Source of the DNA: a virus
Strand: one strand, 5' to 3'
DNA: 24,609 nucleotides
Virus record (IMG/VR): IMGVR_UViG_3300046000_003288
Location: 1-24,609 of that record
Shown here: positions 19,759 to 24,609 of the stretch, one piece after another
Position numbering within the stretch: position 1 is the stretch's first letter
Layout of the letters: each line of letters opens with the position of its first letter
The notes under the pieces: model-generated
What the model was told of the DNA's origin: nothing
Database searches by the model: none
The model's input: the letters and a program-made list of their open reading frames with translations, nothing else
Made by a program: the position numbers and the translations under genes

Positions 19759-20357
19759 TATGCGAACCTAATTCTGCGGTAGGGACTAACTAGCTGAGCG
19801 ACATCCGGGTCAAGCTGGTTACTTACTCGCATAATTCCGATGTCGGAGATACCTGCCACACCGAGTGGGCTATCTAGTCGCTTGTAAATTCGGCTCGACT
19901 GAATAACACAAGCTTGGGTTATAGCGATTGGAACTGCCGACCATCCCCAAGTGCCGGTAACTTGTACAGTTGCTTCACCCTCCCATTGAGTAAATAAGTA
20001 ATCACCAACAGCTCGTATGTGAGTGTATGAAGTCGGTAATCCGTCAACTCTGCCGTTTAGAGGTTCAAGCTGGTAATCATTAGCGGTCCAAGTTTGGTCA
20101 AAGCTTCCGTCATCATCTGATTTAGTTTTTAGTTCGGTCAGGCTAATTAGGTCATCAATCTCTGTGATTAGATAATCGTTAGGAGTAAAGATTCTAGTTG
20201 CTGTGCCAAGTGATGAGAAGCTGCGGTTAGTATATCCGTCAATAGCTCTTGAGCCTGACTCTATAGCCATCTCGAGCAAAGTGTCATCTACGGTGTCTGT
20301 GATTCTAAGTGCTGCCTTGACTTGAGTTAGTGAGGCATAGCCTTGAGTAATTGCCAT
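19758..20357 (-). CDS. head-tail connector (gp6-like)
   Basis: This 199-aa protein begins YASLTQVKAALRITDTVDDTLLEMAIESGSRAIDGYTNR (quoted in part: LRITDTVDDTLLEMAIESGS), the helical signature of the gp6/Phage_connect family. It has a beta-rich middle with GRVDGLPTSYTHIRAVGDYLF and a helical C-terminus (ITQACVIQSSRIYKRLDSPLG). It forms a ring below the portal that DNA passes through. Its place after the glycosyltransferases, and not directly after the capsid, is due to their insertion. Confidence 0.86.
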   Translation of the reverse strand: MAITQGYASLTQVKAALRITDTVDDTLLEMAIESGSRAIDGYTNRSFSSLGTATRIFTPNDYLITEIDDLISLTELKTKSDDDGSFDQTWTANDYQLEPLNGRVDGLPTSYTHIRAVGDYLFTQWEGEATVQVTGTWGWSAVPIAITQACVIQSSRIYKRLDSPLGVAGISDIGIMRVSNQLDPDVAQLVSPYRRIRFA

Positions 20358-20397
20358 AATGTTCTCTATTCTATCTAAATAAAAAGATACTAAAAAA

Positions 20398-21045
20398 CTA
20401 GTCCCAGCTATTCTCTCGGCGTATCTTTAGTGACCACTCGCCACTTCTAAGGTTATTTTCAGCTCGCCTTTGCTCGTAAAGTCTTTGGTTGATTGAAAAG
20501 GTGTGAGCATTTTTAGGACCATAGCCAGCGGCAATAGTGGAGCTGTTGTTATGGTGAATTGTGGCGTGGATACGCTTTTTAGGTATTCCATGTGCATCAA
20601 TAATTCTTTCATAGTCATTGTCATCAAAGTAAAGTGGATGAAACAACTCACTACATAATCCAGCCTTTAGAACTACACCCTCACCGATAGCAATAAAGGC
20701 CCAATCGGGAACAGCGTCCGTAAAGTTTAAAGCCTCAGTATCTACCTCGTTGTGTATCTTTTCTAAAGCACCGGGGGCACAATAAGTATCTTCGCTGGCA
20801 AAGACCCAATACTTAGAGTGAGGGGTTGATTTAATAACAAAGTTCATCGCTGCTGTTGGCCCTAAACCAAAAGGAACTTGTATAAGCCAAAGATTCTTTA
20901 CTGTGTCTGGCTTTATAGGCTTAAACTCCCGCTTGCCAGAATTGTCAACAATTACAAGATGCTCAACTGGGTAGTCAATAGAGTCAATCATTCTTTGGGC
21001 TAGGTCGTGCCTAGCGTAAGTTGGGAAAGCTAAGACCGGAATCAT
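20398..21045 (-). CDS. glycosyltransferase, GT-A fold (family 2-like)
   Basis: This 215-aa protein starts MIPVLAFPTYARHDLAQRMIDSI, has LVIVDNSG (residues 30-37) as nucleotide-binding strand, PFGLGPTAAMNFVI near 58-71 and the metal-binding ASEDTY at 83-88 in the place of the DxD motif. It transfers a sugar from a nucleotide sugar to an acceptor, in the cytoplasm. It is short for a family-2 enzyme, as phage versions often are, and ends with a basic KIRRENSWD. Its ATG overlaps the GT4 stop (ATGA), so both are made together. The acceptor is probably capsid or tail protein, from position only. Confidence 0.8.
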   Translation of the reverse strand: MIPVLAFPTYARHDLAQRMIDSIDYPVEHLVIVDNSGKREFKPIKPDTVKNLWLIQVPFGLGPTAAMNFVIKSTPHSKYWVFASEDTYCAPGALEKIHNEVDTEALNFTDAVPDWAFIAIGEGVVLKAGLCSELFHPLYFDDNDYERIIDAHGIPKKRIHATIHHNNSSTIAAGYGPKNAHTFSINQRLYEQRRAENNLRSGEWSLKIRRENSWD

Positions 21046-22232
21046 TTAAGTAACTTTCTTAGAATTGGCATCCAGTTATTCTCCCATACCTTTTCAACAT
21101 CGAACTGACTCGCAAAGTCTATGGCTACCTGTGATGGTCCACGCTCCGCTTTGTAAGACTCTTCAAGCGCATTTACTAAGCTAGATACATTGGGGGTCAT
21201 CCACCAAGCATCTTGTCCAGCATCCCAACTTAGCTGTCCATCGGTTAGCCAAGAGTCAGGGCTTACTAGGTCCGGGGTAGCTGCCCAGTTAGAACCGATT
21301 ACCCTAGTGCCACAAGCCTGAGCCTCAACGCTAGGAACGCCAAAGCCTTCACCAAAGCTAGGCGCAAGCAAGACATCCATTCGACTATAAAGAGCAGCAA
21401 GGTCAGCTTGAGCTAGTCCGAACCTGTAATCATTAGGGTTAGGAAAGATGACCTGCTCTTTAGGTATACCAACCGAGTTCAGGATGTTTAGTAAGTTCCA
21501 ACCACCGGCTTGACCCATACCATCTGTGTGTAGATACAAAACAGCATCAGAGTGTTTCTTAGCAAAGATACTAAAGGCAAGGATAAGTTCGCCGAAAGCT
21601 TTCCGGTGTACTAGGCCTGATGCCTTGTTAGCCGCAACAACTCCGACTAGGAACTGGTCTGGCTCTAGTCCCATATAAGCGTTTATCTCGTGTTTACCTA
21701 TTTTGCTTGTTGGCTTGTAAACCTTGGTATCTATTGCGTGAGGTGCGTACTCACAAGCAATACCCTTTTCGGTTAGCTGTCTTACTCCGTGTGGTGACAT
21801 CGCTATTGGGGTGACATTCTCTTTGCGTAAAAACTTTTCAACTCCCGGCGGTAAGGTTACATGGTCAAGCGGTGTCCAAGCTGCGATTGGAAAATCATCG
21901 TAAAGCTTTGACTTCATAACCCAGACATCGTAAAGACTTATAAAAAGATTTGGTTTGTCGTGCTGTGAGATAAAGGTCTTGTGGTCAACCGGACCCGAAT
22001 CATTTGAGTAAAGGTCAAGGCCTCTTGGGTAGTGTGGAACTTTTCCATAAGGGGTTGAGATTGTCCCGGGGATTCCCTCAAGCCCATAGTTAGAAAGCAT
22101 TGCGACATCAAGGCCAGAGCGTTTGAGTCGGTCAAGCAACATAGTCGCTTGTTGTCCGTATCCGGTTGGTGCGTTGTAGCTGTTAGACCAAAGGCTTACA
22201 GCTCCAGTCAGTTTCTCTTTATTTGTAGGCAT
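21042..22232 (-). CDS. glycosyltransferase, GT-B fold (family 4-like)
   Basis: This 396-aa enzyme has an N-terminal acceptor domain (SNSYNAPTGYGQQATMLLDR) and a C-terminal nucleotide-sugar domain with VGVVAANKASGLVHRKAF near 196-213 and the EX7E motif E295-GFGVPSV-E303. Such retaining GT4 enzymes add sugars to proteins, lipids or cell-wall acceptors. It starts six bases after a TATTGT box and without a ribosome site, right behind the capsid terminator. It probably glycosylates capsid or tail subunits; changing host envelope sugars is the alternative. Confidence 0.87.
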   Translation of the reverse strand: MPTNKEKLTGAVSLWSNSYNAPTGYGQQATMLLDRLKRSGLDVAMLSNYGLEGIPGTISTPYGKVPHYPRGLDLYSNDSGPVDHKTFISQHDKPNLFISLYDVWVMKSKLYDDFPIAAWTPLDHVTLPPGVEKFLRKENVTPIAMSPHGVRQLTEKGIACEYAPHAIDTKVYKPTSKIGKHEINAYMGLEPDQFLVGVVAANKASGLVHRKAFGELILAFSIFAKKHSDAVLYLHTDGMGQAGGWNLLNILNSVGIPKEQVIFPNPNDYRFGLAQADLAALYSRMDVLLAPSFGEGFGVPSVEAQACGTRVIGSNWAATPDLVSPDSWLTDGQLSWDAGQDAWWMTPNVSSLVNALEESYKAERGPSQVAIDFASQFDVEKVWENNWMPILRKLLK

Positions 22233-22238
22233 ACATAA

Positions 22239-22247
22239 ACAATAGCA
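22239..22247 (-). promoter_or_regulatory. extended -10 box before GT4 gene
   Basis: The minus strand reads TGCTATTGT at plus 22247-22239, an extended -10 (TGn TAnnnT), six bases before the ATG of the GT4 gene, with no Shine-Dalgarno site. The spacing equals that of whiB. It overlaps the T run of the capsid terminator. Confidence 0.4.
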
Positions 22248-22290
22248 AAAAAAGGCAGGGGCCGCAGTCCTACGCTCTGCGACCCCTGCC
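22247..22290 (-). terminator. strong intrinsic terminator after capsid gene
   Basis: On the minus strand GGCAGGGGTCGCAG pairs with CTGCGGCCCCTGCC over 14 positions (one G-T), with a nine-base loop, and is followed by seven T. It lies 25 bases after the capsid stop and 15 bases before the GT4 gene. Confidence 0.9.
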
Positions 22291-22314
22291 AGCTTTTTAC
22301 TGGAGAGCTAGGGT

Positions 22315-23466
22315 TTAGCTTGCTCCACCCTTGAAGTACCCAATGTGGGTAGCGTGTGTTAGTCCACCATCAAGTCTGATTAGACCTCTGTAAGTGACGG
22401 TGTCTGTGTTGAACGCAAAGTCTGCGCTCTGGTCAACACGGATTCCACCAGCAACACGAACCTTGAAGGAAGGCAAGTGTCCAAAGAGCACGCTCTTTGT
22501 TCCGGTGCCAACTGCGGCAACATTTGGGTTCTCAAATACTGGGTAGCCAAGCAAGGTTGCTGGCTGTCCTGGTACTGCTGAGTTGGTCCAGATATAGTTT
22601 CCTGCGCCATCCTTTAGCTTGCGAGCTGCTGCGATACCTGACTTGCTCATCTGGAAGCCTAGGCCTGGAAGTACGCGAGCGCCATCGGCGATTCCGTAAA
22701 CCAAGTCAATTAGGTTTTCGTATGAAGCAGCACCAGCAACACCAGTTCCACCAGTTACTACTGAGCCTGCGGCAGCAGATAGCTTTGTGGTTAGAACAGA
22801 GTTAGCCTGTAGACCCAAAGAGGTTCCAAGCTGCTGTGCGATGTAGCTAGTGATGTTGAATCCGGCATCAGTTACTAGTTCCTGAGCTACCTGTACAAGT
22901 GCGCCGTATTTCTCAGCACCAAGGGTGATGGATGAGAATGTTGGGTTGCTCTCGGAGATAGTTCCAGCAGCTGCTACTGAACCTGCGGATGAGGTAGCGG
23001 TTACTGTCGGGATTACTAGGTTCTCACCAGAGGTGGTGTTGAATACCTCAGACACGGTTAGCATAGGACCGACTAGCTGAGCGATTTCAAACACTTGGTC
23101 GAAGAAAGACTGACCAACGGTATTGCTGGATGGTACTAGAGTACGAGCTTCACGAGCAAAGTCGTATCCACGCATTTCGCCAGAAGCGATTGAGCGAAGA
23201 ATGTCAGCATCAGAGTTTGAAGCTGATGGTGCTGATGGTGCGAATGAAGCTGCTGCCTCAGAAGCGCGAGCTTCACGCTCTGCTAGGCTGCGAGCTGTGT
23301 TGATAGCTGTATCGGCTGAGTCAATGTCAGCTTCGATGCGAGCAATCTTTTGGTTTTCTTCAGCGGATAGTCCACGCTTTTCAGCCTGTGCAATGTCTAG
23401 AACTTCTCTAGCCTGTGCGATGAGGTTGTTGCGAGCATCCATCTGTGACTTAATAAAGTCAGACAT
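22315..23466 (-). CDS. major capsid protein (HK97 fold)
   Basis: This 383-aa protein has a charged, coiled N-terminal region (residues ~1-110, with RNNLIAQAREVLDIAQAEKR and NQKIARIEADIDSADT) that fits the delta domain serving as built-in scaffold, then the HK97 fold: FDQVFEIAQLVGPMLTV, SENPTFSSITLGAEKYGALVQ near 170-190, the A-domain and a C-terminal LRLDGGLTHATHIGYFKG. The prohead protease should remove the delta domain. AGGAG lies before the ATG. It is expressed between two terminators, so its dosage is probably set on its own. Confidence 0.93.
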   Translation of the reverse strand: MSDFIKSQMDARNNLIAQAREVLDIAQAEKRGLSAEENQKIARIEADIDSADTAINTARSLAEREARASEAAASFAPSAPSASNSDADILRSIASGEMRGYDFAREARTLVPSSNTVGQSFFDQVFEIAQLVGPMLTVSEVFNTTSGENLVIPTVTATSSAGSVAAAGTISESNPTFSSITLGAEKYGALVQVAQELVTDAGFNITSYIAQQLGTSLGLQANSVLTTKLSAAAGSVVTGGTGVAGAASYENLIDLVYGIADGARVLPGLGFQMSKSGIAAARKLKDGAGNYIWTNSAVPGQPATLLGYPVFENPNVAAVGTGTKSVLFGHLPSFKVRVAGGIRVDQSADFAFNTDTVTYRGLIRLDGGLTHATHIGYFKGGAS

Positions 23467-23502
23467 GTGTATCTCCTAAATAGATTGAATTGTGGGTTTC
23501 CT

Positions 23503-23545
23503 GCGGTGCTGACACTCAACAGAGACAGCGGTGCTTACACTCAAC
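23503..23545. repeat. two 18-bp direct repeats in the capsid leader
   Basis: GCGGTGCTGACACTCAAC (23503-23520) and GCGGTGCTTACACTCAAC (23528-23545) differ at one position and are 25 bases apart. They lie between the TATAAA-like box and the capsid ribosome site, so they may be a binding site in the leader DNA or RNA. Confidence 0.8.
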
Positions 23546-23567
23546 TGTTAGTCATAATTTTATAGGC

Positions 23568-23606
23568 AAAAGAAAACCCTAGCTCAGAAAGGGGGTTGAG
23601 CTAGGG
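23568..23606 (-). terminator. intrinsic terminator before capsid gene
   Basis: CCCTAGCTCA and TGAGCTAGGG form a perfect 10-bp stem with a ten-base loop. On the minus strand TTTTCTTTT follows. It lies directly after the 58-aa gene and before the capsid leader. A TATAAA/TAAAAT box just downstream on the minus strand (plus 23557-23564) may restart transcription, though no good -35 is seen. Confidence 0.82.
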
Positions 23607-23618
23607 CTAAAGAAAACT

Positions 23619-23795
23619 CTACCGGGTTTCTTTACTTTCAACAACCCTTGCTTCTTTGGCTGGGTTGTATGAGTTTGTATTGTCTAGTTCCCATACTGCT
23701 TTAGCTAGGTCATCAGCTAGGTCAGCGATTACGCCAACTGATGGGTTGCCAGCAGCTTTTAGGATAGCTCTCTTAATGTCATCTTTGCTTGCCAT
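23619..23795 (-). CDS. small head-region protein (58 aa)
   Basis: This short frame encodes MASKDDIKRAILKAAGNPSV..., with IADLADDLAKAVWELDN near 23-39 and a charged tail ending KEARVVESKETR. Actinophages often have a small protein of this type (IKxAILxAAGNP... LAdxxAxAVWxLd) between protease and capsid; its role is unknown. The ATG lies just three bases before the protease stop, and the product is too regular for a chance frame. It could help capsid assembly or protease timing, but neither is shown. Confidence 0.72.
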   Translation of the reverse strand: MASKDDIKRAILKAAGNPSVGVIADLADDLAKAVWELDNTNSYNPAKEARVVESKETR

Positions 23796-23797
23796 GT

Positions 23798-24556
23798 TTA
23801 GATTCTTTTCAGTAGTAGGTCAAACTGCTTTTTCTTTAGGTCTAGTAGGTCAAGGCCGTTGTCAATTACTTCATCAATCTCTGGCTGTGCCTTTAGCTTG
23901 TTAACCACATCGGTAATCAGGTTGGCATTAGCCTCATCTAATTCTTCGCCTGACTCTAGCTTTAGCAAGGCATCGGCTAACTGGTCAGGATTAATGGTTT
24001 GGTTGCCAGAGCGAACCTGAGCAGTCGTGTCTGGATAGGCGGCAAAACTAACCACGCTGACTTCAAATAATCTAACTGACTCTAGGGTGCGTGTCTTACC
24101 ATCGCTTGACCAAGAATCTCTAATGACATTGAATCCAAAAGACATGGTGTTGATTACATTAGTGCGAAGCAACTCAGCGACATCTCTACCTCGGGTGGTA
24201 TTCGGAAGCTGAGCAGTAACCTTTAGGCCTCGGTTATCCTCGACAAGTTGCATAGTGCCACCTCTAAGGGAAGCTAGTGGCTCACCTGAGTCGTGATTCC
24301 AAAGTAGCTTGACCTCGTTGCGAGATTGTAGGGAACGCTTGAAAGCACCCGGGGCAACATACTCGATAAAGCCACCAAGGTCCTCGGATGGGCTATTGAA
24401 TACAGAGGCATAGCCGGTAAAGGTCATACCGTCACCCTCAGCTCTAACCTCGAAGTCAACGCTGTTAGTGCGTACCTCTGGCTCTTTAGTCTGTGGGCCG
24501 TCAATCTTTAGTGCGATTGCTCTAGCGACCTTTAGCCACTTGTCTTTGTTATCCAT
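23798..24556 (-). CDS. prohead protease (HK97 family)
   Basis: This 252-aa protease cleaves capsid delta domains during head maturation. It has MTFTGYASVFNSPSEDLGGF near 44-63, the catalytic His in WNHDSG (H88) and Ser in NTMSFGFN (S139), the usual order of family U35/S78. The C-terminal part is acidic and helical. The chosen start has AGAGGA upstream at ten bases. The same frame stays open to the window edge (DYADSIVARIRAEETNS before the Met), so a longer start outside the window cannot be ruled out. The portal gene should lie just upstream, beyond the edge. Confidence 0.9.
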   Translation of the reverse strand: MDNKDKWLKVARAIALKIDGPQTKEPEVRTNSVDFEVRAEGDGMTFTGYASVFNSPSEDLGGFIEYVAPGAFKRSLQSRNEVKLLWNHDSGEPLASLRGGTMQLVEDNRGLKVTAQLPNTTRGRDVAELLRTNVINTMSFGFNVIRDSWSSDGKTRTLESVRLFEVSVVSFAAYPDTTAQVRSGNQTINPDQLADALLKLESGEELDEANANLITDVVNKLKAQPEIDEVIDNGLDLLDLKKKQFDLLLKRI

Positions 24557-24609
24557 GCTGTTAGTTTCCTCTGCTCTGATTCTAGCAACTATTGAATCAG
24601 CGTAGTCTT

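Noticed and set aside
20427-20651. Frames inside the glycosyltransferase genes (20427-20651, 21938-22135)
   Set aside because: Shadows of the two enzymes, with Met/Thr/His-rich composition and no start signals.
1-24609. Search for integrase, repressor, tRNA, IS element or CRISPR array
   Set aside because: None recognised by eye on either strand; a tRNA scan was not possible, so very divergent cases could be missed.

Overview
The window is most of the genome of a small tailed phage (siphovirus-type, HK97-like head) that probably infects an actinobacterium. The host call rests on a whiB gene (4 Cys plus GIWGG), on actinophage-style tail, lysis and HNH genes, and on two genes whose starts look leaderless (a TAnnnT -10 box six bases before ATG), as is common in Actinobacteria. 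Base composition is moderate rather than GC-rich, which would fit low-GC freshwater or aquatic lineages; that part is inference. No integrase, repressor, tRNA or CRISPR was found, so a lytic life style is the simpler reading.

Layout. Every gene except whiB is on the minus strand, so transcription runs from right to left. Right end to about 22.3 kb (head): prohead protease, a 58-aa protein, and the major capsid protein. The capsid gene sits between two intrinsic terminators. 22.2-20.4 kb: two glycosyltransferases inserted between capsid and connector. 20.4-12.8 kb (neck and tail): connector, tail terminator, tail tube, tail assembly chaperone with a -1 frameshift at CCCAAAA, gp10-like protein, short tape measure, tail hub, a small tail protein, a 549-aa duplicated polyglycine adhesin and a small conserved tail-associated protein. 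12.8-11.4 kb (lysis): XhlA-like membrane protein, M23 + PG-binding endolysin, holin-like protein. whiB (11.2-11.45 kb) is the only rightward gene; it is divergent from the recombination operon and meets the holin tail to tail at a shared CTAG. 11.1-5.2 kb (DNA metabolism): YqaJ exonuclease, annealing protein, several small genes, HNH protein, replication initiator, DnaB helicase, zinc protein, SSB-like protein, a two-TM protein and RusA resolvase. 5.1-0.1 kb: a string of small early-type genes, including an ArdA-like antirestriction candidate and a DUF1599-like protein, then metallophosphoesterase, FmdB-like zinc ribbon and HNH endonuclease, ending in a G-rich gene-free stretch.

The genes fit one plan. 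YqaJ plus annealing protein, SSB-like protein and RusA form a two-component recombination system beside an initiator/helicase pair that recruits host polymerase, since no polymerase is seen. Terminase and portal are the only essential modules missing. They should lie just outside the window, so the whole genome may be under 30 kb (inference).

The most interesting points are the capsid gene isolated between terminators, the paired capsid-adjacent glycosyltransferases, four exact 10-bp iteron-like repeats at 5161-5200, a candidate rightward small RNA at about 8545-8622, the operator-like repeats around whiB and the lysis gap, and an endolysin whose first zinc ligand appears to be Asn rather than His. 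Nine additions or start changes are given here: small genes at 472-642, 2209-2331, 3566-3730, 3730-3903, 5605-5772 and 23619-23795, the frameshifted chaperone extension, and revised starts for several genes.
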